NCBI GenBank assembly: GCA_028275295.1 | Contig: JAPWUY010000087.1 | Span: 1 to 7,167 of the forward strand | Direction of reading: 5' to 3' | DNA length: 7,167 nt | Origin: Thermodesulfobacteriota bacterium | GTDB taxonomy: Bacteria; Desulfobacterota; Desulfocorpusculales; Desulfocorpusculum | Part shown: one piece after another, positions 1-5,545 of the stretch | Layout of the letters: every line of letters begins with the position of its first letter | Numbering within the stretch: the first letter of the stretch is position 1 | The notes under the pieces: model-generated | The model's database searches: none | Seen by the model: the letters and a program-made list of their open reading frames with translations, nothing else | Told to the model about the DNA's origin: nothing | Position numbers and translations under genes: made by a program

Positions 1-1
1 C

Positions 2-574
2 CGCCAATGGTATTCCATTTATCTGGCTTTCACATTCAGCGTCTCGGTGGTCCTTCTTTTCGGAGCTCATATGAAGACCATGGGGACATATTACTCCCTT
101 CCCGAGGGATACATGAAGATCCTCATGGTTCTCTTTCCCCTCGCCAATGGGTTGAGCCGGGTGATGGCTGGCGCAATATCCGACAAGTTGGGAAGGGAGA
201 ACACATTGGCCATCTTCTACACTCTTCTTGGAGGGGCCATATTGAGTCTGGCCCTGCTGGGAGATATCTCAACTCTGTTCGTCTCCATGGTGATATTGGC
301 CTCCCTTTTGGGGGGAGCTCCTTTCGCCATCTATCCAGCGACCATAGGCGACTATTATGGCTCCAGATACGCCACAGCGAACTATGGAATCACTTACACT
401 GCGAAGGCATGGGCTGGCCTCATCTCAGGATGGCTGAGTGGCTATCTAGTGACCAAGTTCGGCTCTTACAATGGTCCACTGCTCTTCATGGCTGGAGGTT
501 GTCTCATCGCCGCAGTGCTCTCGAATCCATGGGTTCTAAAGCCTCCCCTCCCGAAAAGACAGGGGCATACCTGA
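2..574 (+). CDS. OFA-family MFS transporter, C-terminal half (5' end off window)
   Basis: This frame is open from the first bases of the window to a TGA at 572-574 and gives 190 residues with no start, so the N-terminal half lies upstream. Several long hydrophobic stretches fit the last six membrane helices of a Major Facilitator protein. The cytoplasmic loop NGLSRVMAGAISDKLGREN is the MFS repeat signature in the second half. The stretch around PATIGDYYG followed by NYGITYTAKAWAG is characteristic of the oxalate/formate antiporter (OFA) group, which exchanges or imports small carboxylates at the inner membrane. The tail after the last helix is short and basic (PPLPKRQGHT). The substrate cannot be told from this half. 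The gene converges on the leu operon and is probably functionally separate from it. The family call is confident and the substrate is unknown. Confidence 0.88.
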   Translation, partial: RQWYSIYLAFTFSVSVVLLFGAHMKTMGTYYSLPEGYMKILMVLFPLANGLSRVMAGAISDKLGRENTLAIFYTLLGGAILSLALLGDISTLFVSMVILASLLGGAPFAIYPATIGDYYGSRYATANYGITYTAKAWAGLISGWLSGYLVTKFGSYNGPLLFMAGGCLIAAVLSNPWVLKPPLPKRQGHT

Positions 575-670
575 ACGGGATCATTGGATGAAGCCCATGG
601 CCTGGGGAGTTGAGCCCCAAGCCTCCGACGGGCAACCACATAGTGAGAGTCGGGGTATGCGCAAATCCGT

Positions 671-730
671 GAAAAGGGGGCTTTGGAGGGTGAACAGGTC
701 CGGCCAATCATCTCCTCACCCTAGGCCCCC
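671..730 (-). terminator. Probable intrinsic terminator of the leu operon
   Basis: This lies 33 bp past the leuD stop on the minus strand. An outer stem pairs GCCCCC-type arms (676-681 with 725-730) and an inner stem pairs TCACCC (688-693) with GGGTGA (716-721), separated by an asymmetric internal loop. The outer stem is followed on the minus strand by TTTTC (675-671). The hairpin is imperfect, has a large apical loop and only four U's, so it is weaker than the leader terminators. The rest of the 575-762 gap has a small GGGG/CCCC stem-loop near 606-622 and no recognisable gene, tRNA or promoter. Confidence 0.45.
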
Positions 731-762
731 TAACGGATGGAGCGGGGAAAGAGTCATGCTCC

Positions 763-1269
763 TCAGAGGGACGATACCCTCCACCCACCCTTCTTCAGAA
801 GGGGGACCAATCCCCCTTCCCTCAAGAGGTCCCTCATGAAGGGAGGGATGGGATTGAAGAAGTAGCTCTCGTCTCTGGTCAAGTTCTTTATCTCGCCTTT
901 TTCCAGGTCAAGAGAGAGCCTGTCCCCCCTTTTCACCCTCTCGAAGGCCTCTTTACACTCTACAAGTGGCAGGCCAATATTGAATCCATTCCTGTAAAAG
1001 ATCCTCGCAAAGCTCTGGGCAATTATGGCCGATATGCCCAGGGCCTTTATCACAGCAGGTGCGTGCTCCCTCGATGAACCACATCCGAAATTTCTCCCTG
1101 CCACTATCACATCTCCTGGCTCCACCTCTCGGGCGAATCCACTGTCCACATCTTCCATGCAGTGGGGAGCCAGGAGAGAGACGTCCCAAGTGGTCAAGTA
1201 TCTAGCTGGAATTATAGTATCTGTGTCCACATCGTGTCCGAAAATCCAAGCCTTTCCCTCGTACTTCAA
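763..1269 (-). CDS. leuD: 3-isopropylmalate dehydratase small subunit (LeuD, LeuD2 type)
   Basis: This is the swivelling-domain subunit that joins LeuC to interconvert 2- and 3-isopropylmalate in the cytoplasm. From the start chosen it has 168 residues, the usual length of the compact LeuD2/HacB group. Visible family motifs are FGHDVDTDTIIPARYL (10-25), the GRNFGCGSSREHAP signature (58-71), which carries the substrate-binding serine and arginine, and FYRNGFNIGLP (91-101). The specificity loop reads YLTT. I chose the TTG at 1269 because AAAGGAGG lies 7 nt before it and the protein then begins MKYEGKAW, as relatives do. A GTG at 1287 would add six residues encoded by the ribosome binding site itself. 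It starts 21 bp after leuC and is the last gene of the operon. The C-terminal GGWRVSSL is a few residues longer than typical. Homoaconitase is the alternative for this clade, but leuA and leuB in the same operon favour isopropylmalate. Confidence 0.93.
   Translation of the reverse strand: MKYEGKAWIFGHDVDTDTIIPARYLTTWDVSLLAPHCMEDVDSGFAREVEPGDVIVAGRNFGCGSSREHAPAVIKALGISAIIAQSFARIFYRNGFNIGLPLVECKEAFERVKRGDRLSLDLEKGEIKNLTRDESYFFNPIPPFMRDLLREGGLVPLLKKGGWRVSSL
798..819 (-). other. Perfect 9-bp inverted repeat inside the 3' end of leuD
   Basis: GAAGGGGGA (798-806) and TCCCCCTTC (811-819) are perfectly complementary around a 4-nt loop. It lies within leuD codons for the LVPLLKK tail and has no following U-run, so it is not an intrinsic terminator. 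It might stabilise the mRNA 3' end or be a by-product of the codons; the sequence does not decide. Confidence 0.4.
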
Positions 1270-1276
1270 TTGAGTG

Positions 1277-1284
1277 CCTCCTTT
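1277..1284 (-). promoter_or_regulatory. Ribosome binding site of leuD that fixes a TTG start
   Basis: AAAGGAGG on the minus strand, followed by 7 nt and then TTG at 1269-1267. It overlaps the alternative upstream GTG frame (1287), which has no comparable site, so the TTG is the better start. Confidence 0.8.
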
Positions 1285-1290
1285 CACCTC

Positions 1291-2565
1291 TTACTTTAGA
1301 ACCTCCCCAGGGTGAGCGATCCTGCCGAGCACAGCAGATGCCGCAGCGACAATGGGACTCGCCAAGTATATCTCGCTTTGGGGATGGCCCATACGGCCCA
1401 GAAAATTGCGATTTGTAGTTGAGACGCACCTCTCGCCCTTTCCCAGCACCCCCAAGTGGCCTCCGAGACATGGACCGCAAGAGGGAGGGCAGATGGTGGC
1501 CCCTGCATCGGCGAAGATCTCCAAAAGTCCCTCTTTGAGGGCTTGGAGATAGATGCGCCTTGTAGCAGGCAAAATGAGAAGCCTCACTCCAGGGGCGACC
1601 TTTCTCCCAGATAAGGCGCCCGCTGCGGCCCTCAAATCCTCCATTCTCCCATTGGTGCAGGAGCCTATTACCACCTGATCTATCCTCACCCCGGATAGCT
1701 CCTCTACTGGTCTCACATTTCCTGGGGAATGGGGAATGGCCACAACTGGACCCATGGAGGATACATCGTAGGTTCTCACCTCCTCGTATTCGGCCCCATC
1801 ATCCGGAACCGGAATCTCCCAGCCTTGTGGGAGGAAAGAGGCCAAATACTCCCTGGTCTTCCCATCCACCTCGAAGATCCCAGCCTTCGCCCCTGCCTCT
1901 ATGGCCATGTTGGCCATGGTCATCCGACCCTCTACCGAGAGCCTAGAGATGGTGCCCCCCGAGAACTCCAGGGCCTTGTAATTGGCCCCATCAACTCCGA
2001 GGTCGGAGATGGTCTTGAGGATGAGATCCTTTGCCGTGACCCAGGGAGACAATTCCCCCTCGTAGACGAGCTTTATGCTCGCAGGCACTTTGAGCCATGC
2101 CTTTCCCGTCACCCAAACCGCCGCGATATCCGTGCTCCCAACACCTGTGGCAAGGGCACCCAGGGCTCCGTAGGTGCAGGTGTGGCTGTCGGCCCCCAAG
2201 ACGAGCTGGCCTGGAAGCACAAGGCCCCTTTCGGGAAGAAGTGCGTGGGCGATTCCATCGTTCTCGAAGTACAGGGAGATCCCCTGCTCCCTGGCGAATT
2301 CCCTGCATTCTCTCACCTGCTCGGCCGAGGCAATGTCCTTGTTGGGCGTGAAATGGTCCATGACGAGCACTATTCGGGAAGGGTCCACAACCCTCTCAGC
2401 CCCTGCCTCCCTGAAGGATCTTATGGCAATGGGCGCTGTGACGTCATTGGCCATGGTCAAGTCCACATCCACGAGGAGCAATTCCCCTGGCTCCACCCTA
2501 TCCCTTCCCGAATGCCGGGCGAGAATCTTCTCAGCTAGAGTGCTTCCTCTCTTTGCCTTTCCCAT
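1291..2565 (-). CDS. leuC: 3-isopropylmalate dehydratase large subunit (LeuC, LeuC2 type)
   Basis: This is the aconitase-family [4Fe-4S] subunit that dehydrates and rehydrates isopropylmalate together with LeuD. From the ATG chosen it has 424 residues, typical of the shorter archaeal-like LeuC2 form rather than the roughly 466-residue enterobacterial LeuC. The three cluster ligands are visible: Cys303 in GSCTNGRMEDL, and Cys363 and Cys366 in CPPSCGPCLGGH. Other family signatures are HFTPNKD (71-77), GADSHTCTYGALGALATGVG (124-143) and STTNRNFLGRMG (382-393). A GTG at 2571 is in frame and overlaps the leuA stop, but the GAGGAG site at 2574-2579 is only 2 nt from it and 8 nt from the ATG at 2565. 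The ATG lies 2 bp past the leuA stop, so the two genes are probably translationally coupled. Homoaconitase or a broader isomerase is the alternative; the neighbours favour LeuC. Confidence 0.95.
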   Translation of the reverse strand: MGKAKRGSTLAEKILARHSGRDRVEPGELLLVDVDLTMANDVTAPIAIRSFREAGAERVVDPSRIVLVMDHFTPNKDIASAEQVRECREFAREQGISLYFENDGIAHALLPERGLVLPGQLVLGADSHTCTYGALGALATGVGSTDIAAVWVTGKAWLKVPASIKLVYEGELSPWVTAKDLILKTISDLGVDGANYKALEFSGGTISRLSVEGRMTMANMAIEAGAKAGIFEVDGKTREYLASFLPQGWEIPVPDDGAEYEEVRTYDVSSMGPVVAIPHSPGNVRPVEELSGVRIDQVVIGSCTNGRMEDLRAAAGALSGRKVAPGVRLLILPATRRIYLQALKEGLLEIFADAGATICPPSCGPCLGGHLGVLGKGERCVSTTNRNFLGRMGHPQSEIYLASPIVAAASAVLGRIAHPGEVLK

Positions 2566-2567
2566 GT

Positions 2568-4106
2568 TCACATCTCCTCTTTTATCTGAAGGGGGTATCT
2601 CTTCCTGTACTCCAGCCTGTTGAGGGCATTCACGTATGCCTTGGCACTCGCCACTAAGACATCTGGATGGGTGCCCTGCCCCACTACCTCGTGCCCATTT
2701 GCCTCCAGTCTCACCGTGACCTCTCCTTGAGCATCTGATCCTCCTGTTATGGCATTTATGGCGAACCTCTTGAGCTTTGCCTTGGTGCCAGTTATTCGAG
2801 CTATGGTCTGGAACGTGGCGTCCACTGGACCTATGCCGAAGCCAGCTCCCGCATGCTCCACCCCATCTATCTCGAGCTTGACACTGGCCGTCGGCACAGT
2901 GACACTTCCGCTCGTAACATGGAGATAGACGAGCTTGTACTTCTCGGGAACTCTGAGGACCTCGTCCTCCACTATGGCCTCCAGGTCCTCATCATATACA
3001 TCCTTGTTCTTGTCGGCCAGAGCTTTGAAGCGCTGGAAAACTCGATCCAGATCCTCAGGCGTCAATTCATAGCCCAGTTTCTCGAGCCTGTCCTTCAGGG
3101 CATGTCTTCCTGAATGCTTTCCCAGCACAAGGGATGTCTGGCCCCATCCCACTGATTCGGGTGTCATGATCTCGTAAGTTCTCTTGTCCTTGAGAATCCC
3201 GTCCTGATGAATTCCCGATTCGTGGGAAAAGGCATTGGCCCCGACAATCGCTTTGTTGGGCTGCACGGGAATCCCTGTTATTCTCGAGACCATCCTGCTT
3301 GTGGGATAGAGAAGCTCTGTTCTTATCCTGGTTTCCACCCCGAACCTATCGGCCCTTGTCTTCAGGGCCATGACGACCTCTTCCAAGGCAGCATTCCCCG
3401 CTCTCTCTCCTATCCCGTTTATGGTGCACTCCACTTGTCTTGCCCCTGCAAGCACAGCAGCTAGGGAATTGGCCACGGCAAGTCCGAGATCGTTGTGGCA
3501 ATGGACACTCAGAGTGGCTTTGTCTATGTTGGCCACTGAGTTCCGGATCTGCCTTATGAGCTCACCGAACTCATCTGGAGTCGCGTAGCCCACTGTATCG
3601 GGAATGTTGACGATATTAGCGCCCGCTTCTATGGCTGCCTCCAGGACCTGGAAAAGGAATGTGGGCTCGGTCCTGGATGCATCCATGGGAGAGAACTCCA
3701 CGTCGTCGCACAGTTGCCTTGCGAACCTGACCATTTGAGCCGCCCAATCGAGCACCTCTTGCCTGTCTTTTCTCAGCTGATAGCGGAGATGGATATCCGA
3801 GGTCGAGAGGAACACATGGAGGCCTGGCCTCCTGGCCACCCTGACCGCATCCCATGCTCGCTCTATGTCCATCTTCTCGCACCTTGCCAGAGCGACCACC
3901 TTGGAGTCCTGAATCCTCTCGGCTATCCTCCTGACTGCCTGGAAATCTCCTTCAGAGGCCACTGGAAACCCAGCTTCTATGGAATCCACTCCAAGGCGCT
4001 CGAGCTGGAGCGCCACCTGGATCTTCTCCTCCACGTTCATTGTGGCCCCTGGAGACTGCTCTCCATCCCTCAAGGTAGTATCGAAAATTTGCACATACTC
4101 TGCCAT
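2568..4106 (-). CDS. leuA: 2-isopropylmalate synthase (LeuA)
   Basis: LeuA carries out the committed step of leucine synthesis: acetyl-CoA plus 2-ketoisovalerate gives 2-isopropylmalate. The 512 residues match the usual bacterial LeuA length. The HMGL-like TIM barrel opens with IFDTTLRDGEQSPGATM (metal ligand Asp9, Arg13). It continues with HCHNDLG (His202, His204 metal ligands), TINGIGERAGNAALEE (228-243) and the catalytic HESGIHQDG (295-303). Residues from about 385 to 505 form the C-terminal regulatory domain, with GFGIGPVDATFQTIARITG and the end motif GTHPDVLVASAKAYVNALN; in the family this domain mediates leucine feedback inhibition. The start is the ATG at 4106, 10 nt after GGAGGAGG, giving MAEYVQIFDTT. 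A TTG at 4115 lies too close to that site. The gene begins 17 bp after leuB. Citramalate or homocitrate synthase are the alternatives; the motifs and operon fit LeuA best. Confidence 0.96.
   Translation of the reverse strand: MAEYVQIFDTTLRDGEQSPGATMNVEEKIQVALQLERLGVDSIEAGFPVASEGDFQAVRRIAERIQDSKVVALARCEKMDIERAWDAVRVARRPGLHVFLSTSDIHLRYQLRKDRQEVLDWAAQMVRFARQLCDDVEFSPMDASRTEPTFLFQVLEAAIEAGANIVNIPDTVGYATPDEFGELIRQIRNSVANIDKATLSVHCHNDLGLAVANSLAAVLAGARQVECTINGIGERAGNAALEEVVMALKTRADRFGVETRIRTELLYPTSRMVSRITGIPVQPNKAIVGANAFSHESGIHQDGILKDKRTYEIMTPESVGWGQTSLVLGKHSGRHALKDRLEKLGYELTPEDLDRVFQRFKALADKNKDVYDEDLEAIVEDEVLRVPEKYKLVYLHVTSGSVTVPTASVKLEIDGVEHAGAGFGIGPVDATFQTIARITGTKAKLKRFAINAITGGSDAQGEVTVRLEANGHEVVGQGTHPDVLVASAKAYVNALNRLEYRKRYPLQIKEEM
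2574..2579 (-). promoter_or_regulatory. Ribosome binding site of leuC inside the end of leuA
   Basis: GAGGAG sits in the last codons of leuA. It is 8 nt from the ATG at 2565 but only 2 nt from an upstream in-frame GTG, which decides for the ATG. Confidence 0.75.
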
Positions 4107-4123
4107 GGTCTCCAAACCTCCTC

Positions 4124-5191
4124 CTAATCTTCGTCCATTGAGAGCAATTGGGCAATTCTGTCGCCCACCTCTGAGGTGGACATGCCCATTTGCCCGGCAC
4201 CCATTCCCCTCAACTCCTTGACAACCGTTCTCACAGCCCGATGTATCCTGGAGGCCGCCCTTTTTTCTCCGAGATGCTCGAGCATCATGGCACCGGCAAG
4301 GATCGCCGCTATGGGATTTATGGTCCCCTTCCCAGCGTGCTTCGGAGAGGACCCGTGGATGGGCTCGAACATGGACACCTTGCCGGGATGGATGTTCCCA
4401 GATGCAGCAAGACCTAAGCCCCCCTGAAGGGCTGCCCCCAGATCGGTGATTATGTCCCCGAACATGTTGTCCGTGACTATCACATCGAACTCTTCAGGGT
4501 TCTTGACCATCCACATGCATATGGCATCCACGTGACCGTAATCTGTTTGCACATCGGGATACTCTCGGGACAATTCCGAGAACACCCTGTCCCAAAGGTC
4601 GAATATGTAAGTGAGGACGTTCTTCTTCCCGCAAAGGGTGAGCTTCTTCCTGGGCCTCGTTCTGGCGAGATCGAAGGCGTACCTGAGACACCTCTCAACG
4701 CCTCTTCTCGTCTGTATTGACTCTTGAACAGCCACCTCGAAGGGAGTGCCCTTGGCAATGGTTCCTCCAGCCCCGATATAGAGCCCTTCTGTGTTCTCCC
4801 GCACCACCACAAAGTCTATGTGCTCGGGGCCCTTGTCCTTGAGAGGGGTTTCGACTCCAGGAAGGAGCTGTACTGGCCTCAGATTTATGTAGAGATCCAG
4901 CTCGAACCTGATCCTGAGGAGGATCTCCTTTTCCAAGAGCCCTGGTTTAACATGGGGATGCCCTATGGCCCCCAAGTATATGGCATCCATCTCCCTGAGC
5001 TCTTGGAGGGCCGTCTCTGGAAGGGTCTCCCTTGTCCTGAGAAAATGCTCGCCCCCAAAGGGATACTCCACGGTCTCGAGTGGGAAGCCTTCTATCTCCG
5101 AACACCTCCTCAGGACCTTGAGGCCCTCCCTCACTACCTCCGGTCCCACACCGTCCCCTGGTATCAAAGCCACACGATATGCTCTCTCCAT
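4124..5191 (-). CDS. leuB: 3-isopropylmalate dehydrogenase (LeuB)
   Basis: LeuB oxidatively decarboxylates 3-isopropylmalate to 2-ketoisocaproate. The protein has 355 residues, normal for the isocitrate/isopropylmalate dehydrogenase family. Visible family residues include [10 protein letters not shown] near the N-terminus and the substrate-arginine region [16 protein letters not shown]. The catalytic Tyr138 lies in [10 protein letters not shown], Lys190 in GKKNVL and Asp222 in HVDA, and the metal-binding aspartates 246 and 250 lie in [10 protein letters not shown]. The overall pattern resembles the actinobacterial (Mycobacterium-like) LeuB from memory. The coenzyme loop reads HGSSPKHAG (279-287), with Lys284-His285 where NAD-dependent enzymes usually have Asp-Ile, so NADP use is possible. 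The start is the ATG at 5191, directly after a perfect ribosome binding site; an ATG at 5209 would place that site inside the gene. It is the first structural gene of the operon, behind an attenuator leader. Confidence 0.93.
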   Translation of the reverse strand: MERAYRVALIPGDGVGPEVVREGLKVLRRCSEIEGFPLETVEYPFGGEHFLRTRETLPETALQELREMDAIYLGAIGHPHVKPGLLEKEILLRIRFELDLYINLRPVQLLPGVETPLKDKGPEHIDFVVVRENTEGLYIGAGGTIAKGTPFEVAVQESIQTRRGVERCLRYAFDLARTRPRKKLTLCGKKNVLTYIFDLWDRVFSELSREYPDVQTDYGHVDAICMWMVKNPEEFDVIVTDNMFGDIITDLGAALQGGLGLAASGNIHPGKVSMFEPIHGSSPKHAGKGTINPIAAILAGAMMLEHLGEKRAASRIHRAVRTVVKELRGMGAGQMGMSTSEVGDRIAQLLSMDED

Positions 5192-5201
5192 GATCACCTC
5201 C
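5192..5201 (-). promoter_or_regulatory. Perfect ribosome binding site of leuB
   Basis: GGAGGTGATC on the minus strand is complementary to all ten bases of the usual bacterial 16S 3' end (GATCACCTCC) and is followed directly by ATG. It fixes the leuB start at 5191 and rules out the in-frame ATG at 5209. Confidence 0.9.
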
Positions 5202-5206
5202 CCTTT

Positions 5207-5220
5207 CATGCGGTCGCATG
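5207..5220 (-). repeat. Short inverted repeat just upstream of the leuB ribosome binding site
   Basis: CATGCG and CGCATG flank a 2-nt centre. As RNA this would be a 5-bp stem with a 4-nt loop, ending 5 nt before the GGAGG core. It could tune translation or be a DNA operator half-site pair; it could also be chance. The GCATG motif occurs again near 5250. Confidence 0.4.
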
Positions 5221-5263
5221 CCTCATCTGGGCCAGGTCAAAGACCCAAGACATGCCTTTCCCC

Positions 5264-5302
5264 AAAAATCGAAGAGGCCGTTGGTTGCCCAACGGCCTCC
5301 TC
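5264..5302 (-). terminator. Intrinsic terminator 2 of the leu leader (segments 5:6)
   Basis: The 14-bp stem pairs 5289-5302 with 5271-5284 and includes one G-U pair, with a GCAA tetraloop. It is followed after GA by five T's (5268-5264) on the minus strand. It begins immediately after the T-run of terminator 1 and shares its sequence plan, suggesting duplication. Confidence 0.85.
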
Positions 5303-5327
5303 AAAAATCCAAGGGCCGCGAGCAACC
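5283..5327 (-). promoter_or_regulatory. Possible second antiterminator helix (segments 4:5)
   Basis: The 3' arm of terminator 1 (5314-5327) can pair with the 5' arm and loop of terminator 2 (5283-5297). That gives 14 base pairs, two of them G-U, with one bulged base (5291) and a 16-nt loop. It can form only when terminator 1 is open, and it would then block terminator 2. The complementarity is visible; its use in the cell is inferred. Confidence 0.5.
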
Positions 5328-5343
5328 CCTTTGCCCGCGGCCC
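5303..5343 (-). terminator. Intrinsic terminator 1 of the leu leader (segments 3:4)
   Basis: The 13-bp GC-rich stem pairs 5331-5343 with 5313-5325, with one G-U pair and a 5-nt AGGGG loop. It is followed by TTGGA and five T's (5307-5303). Its 5' arm is also complementary to the segment just after the leucine codons of the leader peptide, as an attenuator requires. Confidence 0.87.
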
Positions 5344-5380
5344 CACCTTTCCTACGCCATGACCCAATGGGACAGCGGGC
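5333..5380 (-). promoter_or_regulatory. Antiterminator helix of the leu attenuator (segments 2:3)
   Basis: Positions 5366-5380 and 5333-5347 pair at 14 of 15 positions (three G-U pairs, one T-C mismatch) across an 18-nt loop that carries the leader peptide stop codon. The helix uses most of the 5' arm of terminator 1, so the two are mutually exclusive. Segment 2 begins 4 nt after the last of the clustered leucine codons. Confidence 0.75.
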
Positions 5381-5429
5381 TCTGGAGAAGGCTAAGGCCG
5401 AGAAGGAGGATCGTCTCCCTTTCAACCAT
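5352..5429 (-). CDS. leu leader peptide (LeuL-like), leucine-codon-rich
   Basis: This is a 25-codon reading frame ending in TAG, with the core ILLLGLSLL followed by QSPLSHW. Six leucine codons fall within eight consecutive codons (5408-5385: CTC CTT CTC GGC CTT AGC CTT CTC) and a seventh, CTG, follows at 5375-5373. The chosen ATG (5429) is 9 nt after GAGGG. An in-frame ATG at 5453 would give 33 residues and one more leucine, but its nearest good site, GAGGAG, is 13 nt away. The frame ends 8 nt before the 5' arm of terminator 1. In the known leu attenuators of proteobacteria, a ribosome stalled on leucine codons favours the antiterminator. I expect the same here: the peptide itself is probably not functional, and its translation is the sensor. 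No homology to a specific named leader was recognised. Confidence 0.82.
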   Translation of the reverse strand: MVERETILLLGLSLLQSPLSHWVMA

Positions 5430-5453
5430 TTTCCGAAGCCCTCTTGGTCCCAT
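5367..5453 (-). promoter_or_regulatory. Protector stem of the leu attenuator (segments 1:2)
   Basis: ATGGGAC (5447-5453) pairs perfectly with GTCCCAT (5367-5373), and GGGCTT (5436-5441) pairs with GAGCCC (5377-5382), separated by a small internal loop. The stem encloses the leucine codons and captures segment 2, so an untranslated leader would fall into the terminator state. Confidence 0.6.
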
Positions 5454-5489
5454 GCTCAATTCCCGTCTCCTCGAGTAAGAGTTTTGATA

Positions 5490-5518
5490 ATGCTACCCTA
5501 TCCCCGGACCCCAGTCAA
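5490..5518 (-). promoter_or_regulatory. Sigma70-like promoter of the leu operon
   Basis: TTGACT (5513-5518) and TAGCAT (5490-5495) are separated by exactly 17 bp on the minus strand, matching the -35 and -10 consensus at 5/6 and 4/6. Transcription would begin near 5483, about 30 nt before the first possible leader-peptide ATG. It lies 27 bp past the mtaB stop. Confidence 0.65.
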
Positions 5519-5545
5519 GGCCAATGGGATCCATTCGCCCGCTCC

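Larger units (their letters stand above)
5192..5483 (-). ncRNA. leu operon leader with leucine attenuator
   Basis: This is the untranslated leader between the predicted transcription start and leuB, about 290 nt. In order it holds a Leu-rich leader peptide, a segment that pairs with the first terminator, two tandem intrinsic terminators, and a final stretch with the leuB ribosome binding site. Alternative base pairing seen by eye runs 1:2 (5436-5453 with 5367-5382), 2:3 (5366-5380 with 5333-5347), 3:4 (terminator 1), 4:5 (5314-5327 with 5283-5297) and 5:6 (terminator 2). The state 1:2/3:4/5:6 excludes the state 2:3/4:5. This is the design of ribosome-mediated amino-acid attenuators, with one extra terminator. 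No T-box motif or known leucine-binding riboswitch was recognised. Confidence 0.8.

Noticed and set aside
575..762. A possible tRNA or small RNA gene in the convergent gap
   Set aside because: A few T-arm-like strings and small stems are present, but no cloverleaf can be drawn and no promoter is seen. Only the terminator-like hairpin is kept.
1729..2538. A 269-codon open frame on the plus strand opposite leuC
   Set aside because: It is antisense to a well-supported gene with intact cluster cysteines. Its product has no recognisable motif, and the openness follows from leuC codon bias.
5237..5425. A 62-codon minus-strand frame in the leu leader
   Set aside because: It overlaps the leader peptide in another frame and reads through both terminators; nothing supports its translation.
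5192..5483. A T-box or metabolite riboswitch in the leu leader
   Set aside because: No T-box AGGGUGGNACCGCG-like motif or specifier-loop layout is visible; the leucine-codon peptide and alternating helices explain the leader better.
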